Shown piece by piece: positions 1 to 9,623 of a stretch of 33,172 bases of DNA. Position 1 is the stretch's first letter. The number at the start of each line of letters is the position of its first letter. The notes under the pieces were generated by a model. The model did not search any database. It saw only the letters and a program-made list of their open reading frames with translations, and was not told the origin of the DNA. The DNA comes from Penium margaritaceum (lineage: Eukaryota; Streptophyta; Zygnematophyceae; Desmidiales; Peniaceae), in assembly GCA_023375785.1 (NCBI GenBank), contig SZWC01016104.1, forward strand, positions 14,309 through 47,480, read 5' to 3'. The translations under genes were made by a program, and so were the position numbers.

Positions 1-733
1 AGCTGGGGGCAGGAGAGAACCTGGGTGCAGCTAATGGCAGCAAGCAGCAGTGGAGAGTCAAGAGAACCACCCACGTGTGCCGGGCACCTGAGAATGCCAG
101 CAAGACGTGACTGCTGACGTGAGGAAACCGCACGGGTGACAGAATGCACCAAGAGAGAGCACTGCAAGCAGCGTGGTGTTGCCGAGGGCAGGTAGAAGGC
201 TGTGAGTACGCCCAATTACCAAGCAACTCCAGAAGCAGCCGAGAGTGACGGCGGAGGGAGATAACGCAGTCAGGTGCAGAGCGGGTGCGGGGAGAGCAGC
301 AGAAGGCAGCGCGACAGAGCGAGATACAGCGAGAGAGCGCTGAGGGCAAGATGGGGTGGTTCCTGCCCACAAGCACCACGTAAGACCTCACTTACAGCCC
401 AGAGTGGCTGTGGAGAAGTGTGAGGCGATCGGGTGCAGTACGACGCGAGCAGGATGACATGGCAGCTCAGACGGCTGCTGCGGTCCCACTGGCGGCATGG
501 AGAGTCCGCGTGTGTATACAAGCGGAGTGAGTAGCCATCGCAAGACTCCGAGAGGTGGAGACCCGCCACAGCCGAGAGGAGGTGATGCAGCTCAGATGGC
601 TGCTGCAGAGTGCGGAAAATGAGAACGGTGGCAGCCGAAAGAATGGCGGTGGTGATGCATGGCTCGCGGTAAACTATGGCCGCGAGGAGTGCGGACCAGG
701 ATCGCGGAGCGGTGAGGAAGATCGGTCTCACTT
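1..733 (-). other. Probable leader or inner region of a minus-strand copia-like element (copia A)
   Basis: This stretch lies just inside a minus-strand primer-binding site (734-745), so on the minus strand it would be the 5' leader, perhaps with the start of gag, of a retrotransposon whose body lies left of the window. Minus-strand reading frames are open for about 100-150 codons but show no zinc knuckle, protease or other motif that I recognise. Its right part (from 528) is repeated after position 961. The assignment rests only on position relative to the primer site. Confidence 0.4.
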
Positions 734-1394
734 GCTCTGATACCAGTAGTTGCTAGGAACATTCCTCTTTAGCTGGTCCTAGTGTGGCAGGAGCTGAGTG
801 TGCAAGCAGCTCAAACGAGCGGGACAAGCCATGGATGCGGCAAGTAAGTTGCAACACTTGCATTACAACTCAAGACAAGAGAGAGGAGGGGGAGCGAGCG
901 AGCCTAGTACCGGTGAGCACGCACTCACCTCGAGCACGACGCTCGAGTGAGCTAGTGCCGNTGAGTAGCCATCGCAAGACTCCGAGAGGTGGAGACCCGC
1001 CACAGCCGAGAGGAGGTGATGCAGCTCAGATGGCTGCTGCAGAGTGCGGAAAATGAGAACGGTGGCAGCCGAAAGAATGGCGGTGGTGATGCATGGCTCG
1101 CGGTAAACTATGGCCGCGAGGAGTGCGGACCAGGATCGCGGAGCGGTGAGGAAGATCGGTCTCACTTGCTCTGATACCAGTAGTTGCTAGGAACATTCCT
1201 CTTTAGCTGGTCCTAGTGTGGCAGGAGCTGAGTGTGCAAGCAGCTCAAACGAGCGGGACAAGCCATGGATGCGGCAAGTAAGTTGCAACACTTGCATTAC
1301 AACTCAAGACAAGAGAGAGGAGGGGGAGCGAGCGAGCCTAGTACCGGTGAGCACGCACTCACCTCGAGCACGACGCTCGAGTGAGCTAGTGCCG
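528..1394. repeat. Adjacent direct duplication of 433 bp around the single N at 961
   Basis: Positions 528-960 and 962-1394 look identical by eye and are separated by exactly one N. The block carries the copia A primer site and the first part of its LTR. A tandem pair joined by a single ambiguous base points to an unmerged overlap between contigs rather than a biological repeat. Confidence 0.9.
734..745 (-). other. Retrotransposon primer-binding site (copia A), with a second copy at 1168-1179
   Basis: On the minus strand this reads TGGTATCAGAGC, the complement of the 3' end of initiator Met-tRNA and the standard priming site of plant Ty1/copia elements. An identical copy at 1168-1179 exists only because the surrounding 433-bp block is duplicated around the N at 961. 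The orientation puts the 5' LTR to the right and the element body to the left. Confidence 0.8.
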
Positions 1395-2135
1395 CCACCC
1401 CGGGGGTCGAGCCCGACCACTCGGAATTAACCGAGGGCGGCTTCTCACCGTGGCACGGCCAAAACCGGCACGGTGGCCCCCTAGGGATCAGCACCCGGGA
1501 AAATACAGCTCCCCCATCACATGCAAGTCAGAAGAACATGATGCAGGGCACGGCAGTGAGAATGTACGGGCCCTAGCATACACCGCATCACAGGCAGTCA
1601 TAGAGCATTATGGAGAATCATTCAATGGTTGCATCTGTGCCAGAGGGCCCTCCTGGGTCCNAGTACCGGTGAGCACGCACTCACCTCGAGCACGACGCTC
1701 GAGTGAGCTAGTGCCGCCACCCGGGGGTCGAGCCCGACCACTCGGAATTAACCGAGGGCGGCTTCTCACCGTGGCACGGCCAAAACCGGCACGGTGGCCC
1801 CCTAGGGATCAGCACCCGGGAAAATACAGCTCCCCCATCACATGCAAGTCAGAAGAACATGATGCAGGGCACGGCAGTGAGAATGTACGGGCCCTAGCAT
1901 ACACCGCATCACAGGCAGTCATAGAGCATTATGGAGAATCATTCAATGGTTGCATCTGTGCCAGAGGGCCCTCCTGGGTCCAGCAGAAGCTTGAGGGCGT
2001 CGACGGCTCCAGTCATGATAGGCACGTCATACATCTCCCCAGGTGGCGCCATTGTCACTCAATCTGTACATGAGTGTGTGAAGAGTGTGTGAGGCAAGAG
2101 GGCATAGAGTTGTGAGTGGCTAACGAACTTCAACA
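746..2135 (-). repeat. Probable 5' LTR of copia A, inflated by two duplicated blocks
   Basis: The sequence between the primer-binding site and about 2135 is non-coding and contains short inverted repeats (for example CTCGAGC and GCTCGAG, 5 nt apart, first at about 928-946). At 2131-2135 the plus strand reads CAACA, so the minus strand begins TGTTG, a usual copia LTR start. Removing the duplicated blocks (434 and 322 bp including the N) leaves roughly 630 bp, a reasonable LTR length. The outer boundary is inferred because no second LTR is in the window. Long open frames through here are by-products of the duplication. Confidence 0.45.
1340..1981. repeat. Adjacent direct duplication of about 320 bp around the single N at 1661
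   Basis: Positions 1340-1660 (321 bp) and 1662-1981 (320 bp) match along their full length except for one C lost from a homopolymer (CCACCCC against CCACCC). The block overlaps the end of the previous duplicated block, so two consecutive joins failed in the same way. Confidence 0.9.
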
Positions 2136-2737
2136 GTGTCCACTATTCCTCGGATTGTCCGCCACTCGCACGCCATGTTTTGGCAGGGTACCTCTCGAGT
2201 TTCATCTAGTGTCATTCAGTTTTGCGTCGTCGTCGTCGACGACGTCACCGCTCCCTCGGACGATGTTGCCTTTGCTCCTGCCTCCATCGTGAATACGGGA
2301 TGGTGGACGACCAAGTCGCGGAGGACGCCGATAAGCCTAACCCAGAGGGTACATGGGATAAATAGCAATGTTTTTGGTCACCATATACCCTCCGTTTCAG
2401 ATGGATTCCCAAGAACACGCGTGGCTCGTTGCCACGCGACCAAGTGCTCCCGAGAACGGTCCTCCGTCTGCTGAAGGACCTGCACCGCGGTGGTACCCCG
2501 ATAACCCATAGCTGAACGACCCATCAGGCGTGTTTGAGGATGTTATGTTTTGGTTGACTCGGGATTGGTGCGATGACTGGTGGGCCCGGCGGTTTGACGA
2601 GTGGGACGCCCCCCCAAAGACCCAACCCCCGGATGAACCACCCCGTGCTCCCGGGTCCCCTGATGTCCAGGGAGCCGGACCGGTTAGGTTTAGCATGGGG
2701 CGCCGTCGCGTCCTGTCCGTCCCTCATGGCCACCTCG

Positions 2738-2898
2738 GTAATGCTCAGTTTGAGGTCTTCACGCTTCTTCAGTTTGCTGTTCTTAGGATGACGTAGACTG
2801 TGTGGATGCTGGTTCGTTTACCCTATTCTGCTTATGCTTGCACTGTCCAGTAAACCTGTCTTTTCCCTTGCCATTGTTTGTCATGCGTGCATGGACAG
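2738..2898 (+). other. Intron 1 of the MULE transposase gene
   Basis: A GT at 2738 (exon end CTCG, then GTAATG) pairs with an AG ending at 2898 (TGGACAG). The junction is phase 1: the last base of exon 1 (G) plus the first two of exon 2 (GT) make a Gly codon, and the frame continues into the Asp-Ser-Asp-Asp-Glu stretch of exon 2. The frame agreement on both sides supports the intron, which is 161 bp. Confidence 0.7.
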
Positions 2899-3422
2899 GT
2901 GACTCGGACGACGAACCATGCCACAGCCCAAAGAAGCAGAAGGGGACGCCGAGGGAGCCGGCAGCGGGCATGTTCTTCCAGAACATGGATGCAGCCCGGG
3001 CGTTCGTGGAGGACTACGCGGTTGACAACCGCTTCGGACTGAAGTGGGTCCGTAGTGACCCTGCAAGATTCCAAGTCACGTGCTCCGAGGCAACCAAGGG
3101 TTGTACCTGGCTTTTGCGTGCACGTGTGACTTCCAAGTTCGGCGACGTCACAGTGTCGCACTATGAGGACGGACACAAGTGTGTCCCCAAAATTGGCCAC
3201 GGGAATCCGGCTCGCAAGAAGGGTTGGGTGGCCCGGAAAATCTCGGAAACCCTACAGCGCGATCCTACTGCCTCAACGGCCACCCTGCGTCAAGTGCTTC
3301 ACGAACGGACTGGCATCAATGTCTCCGACAACACGCTTTACCGCGCGAAAACACAGGCCCAGGAGAGCTTGATGGGCAAGAAGATGGAAACGTGGAGTCC
3401 TTTCCCGTCAAACATCGAGGAG

Positions 3423-3514
3423 GTGCGTATGGCGTATGCATGGAACTTGCAGCAGCACTAGTGTTGTCACTTCTTTGACATTTGACAGTGTATATCCACA
3501 CTTTTTGCGTGCAG
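3423..3514 (+). other. Intron 2 of the MULE transposase gene
   Basis: A donor GTGCGT at 3423 and an acceptor TTTTTGCGTGCAG ending at 3514 enclose 92 bp. The junction falls between codons (phase 0): GAG ends exon 2 at 3422 and TTG begins exon 3 at 3515. The joined protein gives the expected MULE order, a Leu-Lys-x-Val-Asp-Pro-Gly segment ahead of the first catalytic Asp. Confidence 0.75.
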
Positions 3515-3908
3515 TTGAAACGCGTTGACCCAGGCACCCACGCCGTCGCGCACAAGGACAAGAACGGCGTGTTTCTTTGGGCTTTCGTCGCGCCCGGAGC
3601 TACCAGGATCGGGTTCCAACACAGCCGCCACATCCTTACCATGGATGCTACTTTCTTGAAAATGGGCACAAACAGGTTTTGCTGCTAGCCCAATTTTTTT
3701 ATGCCAACGACCACGCGGTCCCAATGGCGTGGGCACTGGCACCGACTGAGGACGAGAAGAGCTGAAATTTTTTCTGCGCCCAGCTTGCCCTTGCATATCC
3801 CACTGCTGCTTTGCCGGGCACTAGCATCATCACAGACAGGGAGAAGGGTCTGGAGAAAGCTTTGAAGAAGGACATGACTGCTGCTACGCATACATACTGC
3901 GCATGGCA

Positions 3909-4409
3909 CTTGCGCGAGAACGTGCGCACGTCCTACGGCAAGAAAGCCGCTCACTGGGCATGGAAGTGTGCGCACGCACTCAACCCTGACCAGTGGGAAA
4001 TGGCTACCAGACACCTGCGGCAAGTGAGTGCTTCTGCTTACGCATACCTCTTTGGCAGGCCGGGTGAGGATGGTTCTGTGGTGGGGGGTGTTCCTCTCGA
4101 GAAGTGGACACGCCTCCACTGCCCTCTGGGCAGGGGGGGCCACACCACGTCCAACGCTNCTTGCGCGAGAACGTGCGCACTTCCTACGGCAAGAAAGCCG
4201 CTCACTGGGCGTGGAAGTGTGCGCACGCACTCAACCCCGACCAGTGGGAAAAGGCTACCAGACACCTGCGGCAAGTGAGTGCTTCTGCTTACGCATACCT
4301 CTTTGGCAGGCCGGGTGAGGATGGTTCTGTGGTGGGGGGTGTTCCTCTCGAGAAGTGGACACGCCTCCACTGCCCTCTGGGCAGAGGGGGCCACACCACG
4401 TCCAACGCT
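3909..4409. repeat. Adjacent direct duplication of 250 bp around the single N at 4159 (inside the MULE)
   Basis: Positions 3909-4158 and 4160-4409 match with five substitutions (G/T, A/G, T/C, T/A and G/A in order). The 251-nt offset changes the frame by two, which is why the MULE frame jumps here; deleting one copy restores it. Substitutions of several kinds suggest two haplotypes or two element copies rather than a recent local duplication. Confidence 0.9.
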
Positions 4410-4902
4410 GCAGAAAGCTGGAACGCGCGCATCGCTGCCCATCGAAAGCTGTATCCTTACTATTATTTTGTCAGCATCTTGCCCTTTGTCCAGCGCATGT
4501 TCTGTGCTCGACGTGCTCAGGCAAAAGCAGTGCAAACGTCCTTGGCCCCAGCACAAGCCGACAGACTGCTGCACTGCCTAGCTGTGGCTCGAGAGTACAC
4601 CGTGGTTGAGGAGGGGCCAAACAGTGCAACAGTGGAGGGCCCAACGAACAATCCCCGTCAAGTGAACCTCCTTGAGAAAACGTGCAGCTGTGGCCGCTGG
4701 AAGGAGTTCGGCCTGCCTTGTCACCATGCATGCGCATTCTTGCTTGTCAAGCGCATTAACGCAGAAAACCTTGCAGACCCCGGACTCACGAGAATGGCAT
4801 TCCGACGTGCGTACAACAACCCCATCCCCTCCCCAGTGGTGAAGAACATCAACCCCGTGGAACCACCGTGGTTGCAACCCGGACCAAGGTGAGGGAAGGG
4901 AC

Positions 4903-5625
4903 GCCCACGAAGTGCAAGGAAAGACCGTGAGACCCTACGCAAGAAAAACTACATATGCCCACGTTGTGGGCAGAAGGGCCATACGAGGACACGCTGCAAG
5001 AACCTGCCTGCTCCCAGCCCCGCACAGGCCGCGGCTAGGGGGCATGAAGTACTTGGTCTCCCGGCTGCTGCTGCACAAGCCTCAGTAGCCTTAGATGCTC
5101 CACTTGCAGCGTATGCAAGTGGTGAAGTGGAGTACGATCCCGCGGGTCCGCCAAGGGATGAAGACGATGATGTTGATGACGGTGCTGAAAGTGATGACTC
5201 TGGTGCATACTTCCCTCCTCCTGGTGATGATGGTGAGACGGTGACGCAGGATGAGCACACCCANGCCCACGAAGTGCAAGGAAAGACCGTGAGACCCTGC
5301 GCAAGAAAAACTTCATATGCCCACGTTGTGGGCAGAAGGGCCATACGAGGACACGCTGCAAGAACCCGCCTGCTCCCAGCCCCGCACAGGCCGCGGCAAG
5401 GGGGCATGAAGTACTTGGTCTCCCGGCTGCTGCTGCACAAGCCTCAGTAGCCTTAGATGCCCCACTTGCAGCGTATGCAAGTGGTGAAGTGGAGTACGAT
5501 CCCGCGGGTCCGCCAAGGGATGAAGACGATGATGTTGATGACGGTGCTGAAAGTGATGACTCTGGTGCATACTTCCCTCCTCCTGGTGATGATGGTGAGA
5601 CGGTGACGCAAGATGAGCACACCCA
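4903..5625. repeat. Adjacent direct duplication of 361 bp around the single N at 5264 (inside the MULE)
   Basis: Positions 4903-5263 and 5265-5625 match with six substitutions. The block encodes the CCHC knuckle and the start of the acidic tail. The first copy also has a TAG (near 5035) where the second has AAG, so the second copy is the better template for this part of the transposase. Confidence 0.9.
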
Positions 5626-5692
5626 GCACTTGGATGAGGAGGAGAGAGAGTGGCAGGAGACATACGAGGAAGAGCCAGAGGAGGCTGAGTGA

Positions 5693-6849
5693 GGTACGTA
5701 CATGTTTTCACTGTCCTTGTGCCCTTCTTCCATTCACATGTCCCTGCAAGTTACCTCATGTGCTTCCAATACCTAATACTGTCTTTTGTTTATGTGCAGG
5801 ATGAAGTGTGCTAGACATTGGAGATTGAACAGACCATTCTGAGAGACTCCTCACACTACAGCAAGAGAGGGGGGCTTCGGGTTAGGTAGAAGGTTAGGGT
5901 TAGGGTTAGGGGGAAGGGGGCTAGTGGAGTGCATCTTCCTAGAAGCAGAAGTGGTGGCCAACATTCAGACACGCCTGACGAGGAATTCTACGATGCTGAG
6001 CACTGTCAGCCATGGGAGCAGCTCTGTCCCGTGTGTGACATTGTACACTTTCTCCGGGGATTGAGTTGTGAACTTTTCGATGAGATCACGTATCCAACCT
6101 TCACTGTGTGTGGTGTGTAGGCATCTACATTTCCTTACATGAATTTTCTCAAGTCAATTCATTCTACTACTTGCATTGATTTGGATGCGTACTTGTGTAA
6201 TAGGTAGTGCATTAAAACAACGAGATGTGTACTTATGCATGAAGTACAACAGTGTAACAAGCTTAATGAATGTTGAAGTTTTGAAGCAAATGCATCACTG
6301 TGAACATGGTAACATTGGCACACATTGTGAAGCATAATAACATACATTGTTATCAAAGCAGGTCATACAACAGAACAGAAGACTGTCTGTATGAACTTGT
6401 TCAACCACCATCAGGCAAGTGAGCACTTGATTGCAACATGGAGTAAGAAGTACTCTCACTTGTACGTTCTCCCTGAAATGTTGTCTTGAGAGTGCATCGT
6501 TACTGTACACCCTGCCCTACAGCATACGCTGAAGAGAACACCTTACAGCTAATGTGTTGCTGAGTATAATGCCATTGAGGGGGTCATAGTACTCGACTCT
6601 GGAAAATAGTACATACCCAACAGCCCAGTACAATGGTACATTTTTGCAACACATGAATCCTGCTTTGTCTGATGTAATAGTCATTGAAATGTACAAAATA
6701 ACCCTACAGTAGAGGACACTTTGTTGCTTAAGTGCACACTAATACGGAAAAGGTTGGCACATTGTTAATAATCTCTGAAAGACTTCAATCCAAAGTGCCC
6801 AGCATATAGTCGTCAATATGACAAAAGACATAGGGAAACGCTGACGTTC
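5693..6849. other. Non-coding stretch downstream of the MULE
   Basis: I see no supported gene. GTACGT at about 5695 and TTTATGTGCAG ending near 5800 could be an intron of the MULE 3' region, but nothing recognisable follows. From about 6120 to 6800 the sequence becomes AT-rich, with only short open frames of skewed composition. A short telomere-like run is listed separately. Confidence 0.5.
5894..5912 (+). repeat. Short telomere-like run (three TTAGGG units)
   Basis: Three consecutive TTAGGG units are followed by a G-rich tail (GGGGAAGGGGG). Such short interstitial runs are common and do not by themselves mark a telomere. No longer array is present. Confidence 0.5.
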
Positions 6850-7500
6850 ATCACAGCCTCGAATATGGATGTGGCCACACCGACATCCATGGCGCCCAAT
6901 TCGGTGGGCAGTACAACGGGCGAGCATGGGGTGTTTTCATGCCCAACTGCCAACACATGGTGTATGGGTCCTCGGGTGTATTTGGATTCATGATGTCCCA
7001 TGCACGCTTTATGTTTGCCCAATCCGCCACCGCAGTTCCGTGATCCGTGGGCGGAGGGGGGGGGCACGTTGCCCCAAAAACTGGAAGGATTGTGCACCGG
7101 TTGTGGACGGTCACCCCAGCGCTGCAACAGTGGCAGAGGACGCGTATCTCCAACATTGGACATGTCGCAATGGGGTTTGCTACGTGTACTCTCGAGTACG
7201 GGAGAAGGAAGTAGTCGAATGCGACGAAGAATCTGATGTATGCAGAGCATATGTACGGGTTCGACGTAAGAAATGGCACGGTTACGGGCAGTGTATTTCA
7301 AAAGCATCAGTCGTCATGTGTGGCCGACCGCACCCCTAAGCAGGGAGCCGCAGGTGTCGGGACGGTACCATGCCGAGCCTCTACGCAGACCCAAGCATTT
7401 ACGTTCGGCAACAGGTGTCTAGAGTAAGGTTCCGTTTCGCTGGTCGTGTTGCGTCACATCACAAACCATGGGTATATCAGGCTTATTTTATGAAATTTTC
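6850..7500. other. Unassigned region with overlapping open frames on both strands
   Basis: A plus-strand frame (6869-7339, 156 codons) and a minus-strand frame (6813-7307, 164 codons) overlap almost completely. A third, plus-strand frame from about 6860 also reads plausibly but is interrupted by stops (for example Gly-Val-Phe-Met-Pro-Asn near 6930). None carries a domain that I recognise. It may be a decayed coding sequence of unknown type; I do not call a gene. Confidence 0.3.
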
Positions 7501-7530
7501 AACGGTTCTACTTCGAAATCCGATCGAGGG

Positions 7531-7725
7531 GTATATGGGGCTTATTGTTCATGGGTAGGGGCGAATGAGGCTTATCGTGCCAGCGGAGGGGCGGATGAGG
7601 CTTATCCCTCCGACGGAGGGGCGGATCAGGCTTATCGCTCCGACGGAGGGGCGAATGGGGCTTATCGTTCCGACGGAGGGGCGGATGTGGCTTATTGCTC
7701 CGACAGAGGGGTATATGAGGGTCAA
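7531..7725 (+). repeat. 30-bp minisatellite, six units plus a partial seventh
   Basis: Units start at 7531, 7561, 7591, 7621, 7651 and 7681, with a partial unit from 7711. The core is close to GCGGATGAGGCTTATCGCTC followed by CGACGGAGGG. Because the period is a multiple of three, one frame encodes a 10-residue repeat (Ala-Asp-Glu-Ala-Tyr-x-Ser-Asp-Gly-Gly). That frame is short and has no other support, so I treat this as a DNA repeat. Confidence 0.85.
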
Positions 7726-8027
7726 GGGTGACAAAACAGGGGGTAATCGGCATTTTCACCGTTAAGAAAAATGGCCGGAGTTGTCTTATGTCCATCGTTG
7801 CGGTCGATTTATACGCGCTGTCCATAGTCAAAACTGACATCACAGCGATGCCCATGTTTTGTGCTTTTCGAGCAAAAATGGGCACGGCTTTAATATATTT
7901 CATGTATTTAACATATTCAACATGGATTTTGACTTCGAGCCCGAAGTCGAACTTCGCCCGTCGTCGCGAGCTCGCAGGAGGGGTTTTGCGGCGAAACCTC
8001 CCTGCGAGCTCGTGATGACCCTGCCGA

Positions 8028-8460
8028 ACCCCCTAGTTAAACTTGGGGGTTTGTCGTAGATTCGGGGTGGTTTCGAGCATGGTTTCCAGGATGCAGCAGG
8101 AAAAAACATACCCAAGCCCCCGAGTGTAACTAGGGGGTTTGTCTGTTATTGGGGGTGGTTTGCAAGATGCGGCGCATGTATGATAGAAGAAAGGGAATAT
8201 GCCGGGCCAAGCTACCGCGGGGCCCGGCAGATGCCCGGGCAAGTAAAAACATAAAACCCAAACCCCCAGTTGAAATAGGGGGTTTGTTTGCTTTTGGGGG
8301 TGGTTTGCAAAATGCGGCGCACGTGTGATAGAAGAAAGGGAATCTGGTGGGCCACGCTACCGCGGGGCTTGGAAGATGCCCGGGCAAGTAAAAAAATAAA
8401 ACCCAAACCCCCCAGTGTCACTAAGGTGTTTGTCGGATATTGGGAGGGGTTTGCGAGATG
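8028..8460 (+). repeat. Tandem array with a unit of about 146 bp
   Basis: The module CCCCC, about 12 variable bases, then AGGGGGTTTGT and GGGGGTGGTTTGC recurs beginning near 8030, 8116, 8263 and 8408. The full-length spacing is about 146 bp and the first unit is short. Each full unit contains ATGCGGCGCA, then GATAGAAGAAAGGGAAT, a GC-rich palindromic segment around CTACCGCGGGG, and GATGCCCGGGCAAGTAAAAA. It lies inside the candidate foldback element. Confidence 0.75.
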
Positions 8461-8474
8461 CGGCGCACCCTATC

Positions 8475-8514
8475 GCGAGTTTTAGAGTTCGCAGTTGCGA
8501 ACTCCAAAACTCGC
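8475..8514. repeat. Near-perfect 40-bp palindrome
   Basis: Two 20-bp arms meet with no spacer and pair at 18 of 20 positions (left arm starts GCGAGTTTTAGAGTTC, right arm ends GAACTCCAAAACTCGC). It could extrude as a cruciform or form a hairpin RNA. Confidence 0.85.
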
Positions 8515-8560
8515 AACATGGTGACATCGGTGAGGCCGGTGTCAGAAGTCGTCGATTTTG

Positions 8561-8592
8561 CTCTCGAGGTCGACGACTGCCGACCTCGAGAG
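8561..8592. repeat. Perfect 12-bp inverted repeat with 8-nt spacer
   Basis: CTCTCGAGGTCG at 8561-8572 is followed 8 nt later by CGACCTCGAGAG at 8581-8592. It belongs to the series of hairpins inside the candidate foldback element. Confidence 0.85.
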
Positions 8593-8710
8593 CGAAGTCG
8601 AATTCCGTTTTCGGACGGACATTTGAAAACATGGGCACCGCTGTCATGCTATTTTCGACTATGGACAGCGGCGATCTATCGACTGAAACCATGGGCAGCG
8701 GATTATTTTG

Positions 8711-9109
8711 AACTTAGGAAAAATGCTATGAATTCATCATCCGAACGATCTATACCCGAGTTGAAACTTTAACAAGTGAATGTCTGGTGTAGAAATCTGC
8801 TAAGTAGGTAGCGTCAAAATGTGGAAGCTCTCAGTGTTTCAATCGTGAGTGGGTCGAGGAATGGCCTCGGAACGTCGCCGAGTCCCCTCTTCATATGGGT
8901 CGTACCCGTGTCGCGTCGTCACAGAGCAAAACCGAAAATTTGAAGTTACGCATTACTTTTGCGTTTGAAGTTATGATTATTTTGATGATTCTTTTCGTTG
9001 TGTTTCCCACTTCATTTTGTGCTCTCTTTCCTTTCGTCAAGAGCCCGTTCGAGTATGTTTTATTCAATGAATTGGAAGTCACCGAGGGACTAAGGGTACA
9101 GTGAAAACC
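8711..9109. other. Non-coding stretch between the foldback block and the gypsy LTR
   Basis: I see no gene here. A 69-codon hydrophobic frame (8895-9104) has no start context, domain or neighbour to support it. The left edge of the gypsy LTR may lie in this interval but I could not place it. Confidence 0.4.
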
Positions 9110-9336
9110 TCTTACCTAATATTGCGAGGTTCTAACACATTTCCAAGTGGGCAAAATGTGGTATGGAGGCATAAGTTTGATTTTCCTTGTCTTGTCCGAG
9201 GTAATCAAAACAAGCCCCTAATGGTTGGTCGTCCCTTTCCAACCTCCACATGGCTCTTATAATTGACCATGCCAACTGGCATGGTCAAACCTTTTCTATG
9301 AAATATTTAAAAAACGTAAAATACTTCATGTCTACA
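9110..9336 (-). repeat. Part of the probable 3' LTR of the gypsy element (left limit unknown)
   Basis: On the minus strand a purine-rich tract (9337-9352) is followed directly by TGTAGACATGAAG, which fits the polypurine tract to LTR junction of an LTR retrotransposon with a TG start at 9336. The interval holds a 12-bp palindrome (9263-9288) and a TATA-like AATTATAAG on the minus strand. The matching 5' LTR was lost with the truncated 5' half, so the length cannot be checked here. Confidence 0.4.
9263..9288. repeat. Perfect palindrome with 12-bp arms in the gypsy LTR
   Basis: TTGACCATGCCA and TGGCATGGTCAA flank a 2-nt centre. Directly left of it on the plus strand is CTTATAATT, a TATA-like box in minus-strand sense, so the palindrome would sit just upstream of a minus-strand promoter. 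A regulatory role is inference. Confidence 0.7.
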
Positions 9337-9352
9337 TTCCTCCCCCTTTAGG
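9337..9352 (-). other. Polypurine tract of the gypsy element
   Basis: The minus strand reads CCTAAAGGGGGAGGAA immediately before a TGTAGA LTR start. Such tracts resist RNase H and prime second-strand DNA synthesis. It lies about 270 bp beyond the end of the coding region, as expected for this class. Confidence 0.55.
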
Positions 9353-9623
9353 ACCAAATCATCCCGATTTGCTGTGTTTCTTGGAGAGAGTAGTGACGTG
9401 CACACTTGAAAGAAAAAAATCCAACGGATTAGCAGAATAAGACTCTGTTTTGTTGACTTCCACTTTCAAAACCTTTTTGGCTTCACGATGAGGTCTTATG
9501 GCACGCACTCTTAGCCGCATAATAGGCATGGCCTCGCTTCCTCCCCTTTTTGTAAGGAGCGTCCTCGCCACATGTGGTCAGGCATCCCCGCAACACAGTG
9601 CATGGTATAGTTCCATAACCTCC

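Larger units (their letters stand above)
2401..5692 (+). pseudogene. Mutator-like (MULE) transposase with CCHC knuckle and acidic tail, spliced, disrupted
   Basis: This encodes a cut-and-paste DNA transposase. Exon 1 runs from ATG 2401 to 2737, exon 2 from 2899 to 3422, and exon 3 from 3515 to TGA 5690-5692. Exon 2 carries the MuDR-type N-terminal zinc region (about 2980-3180). The catalytic triad is Asp in MDATFL (3644-3646), Asp in ITDREKG (3835-3837) and Glu in NAAESWN (4413-4415), with the family CxxH motif CAWH (about 3899-3910) between. A SWIM finger (CSCGRWKEFGLPCHH) lies at about 4682-4726. A CCHC knuckle (CPRCGQKGHTRTRC) follows, then a very acidic Asp/Glu tail. Lesions: TAG 2509-2511; a one-base loss near 3659-3661; TGA 3763-3765, where Trp is expected; and TGA 4890-4892. 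Two duplicated blocks (3909-4409 and 4903-5625) break the frame further but are probably artefacts: removing one copy of each restores phase. No terminal inverted repeats were identified. Confidence 0.85.
7801..8686. mobile_element. Candidate foldback (inverted-repeat) element
   Basis: About 60 bp at 7801-7862 recur inverted at about 8626-8686. Both arms contain CGCTGTCCATAGTC followed by A-rich sequence and then GCCCATGTTTT; the arms are imperfect, roughly three-quarters identical by eye. Between them lie more inverted repeats (CGAGCTCGCAGG near 7967 against CCTGCGAGCTCG near 8002; 8475-8514; 8561-8592) and a tandem array (8028-8460). There is no coding capacity. Nested inverted and tandem repeats between long inverted arms are typical of foldback elements. 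The outer limits and target duplications were not determined. Confidence 0.5.

Noticed and set aside
1450..2073. 207-codon plus-strand open frame
   Set aside because: It runs antisense through the copia A LTR and its own duplicate across the N at 1661. The internal repeat in the protein is the assembly duplication.
2136..2474. 112-codon open frame just before the MULE
   Set aside because: It overlaps the MULE start in another frame, has no recognised domain, and lies between an LTR edge and the transposase promoter region.
5894..5912. Chromosome end or telomere fusion
   Set aside because: Only three TTAGGG units are present, with no array or subtelomeric structure nearby.
8028..8460. Possible CRISPR-like array
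   Set aside because: Units are about 146 bp with no short conserved repeat and unique spacers of fixed length, there are no cas genes, and the setting is eukaryotic.
8895..9104. Small hydrophobic protein of 69 residues
   Set aside because: It overlaps an antisense frame of similar length and shows no homology that I recognise. AT-rich sequence readily gives such frames.
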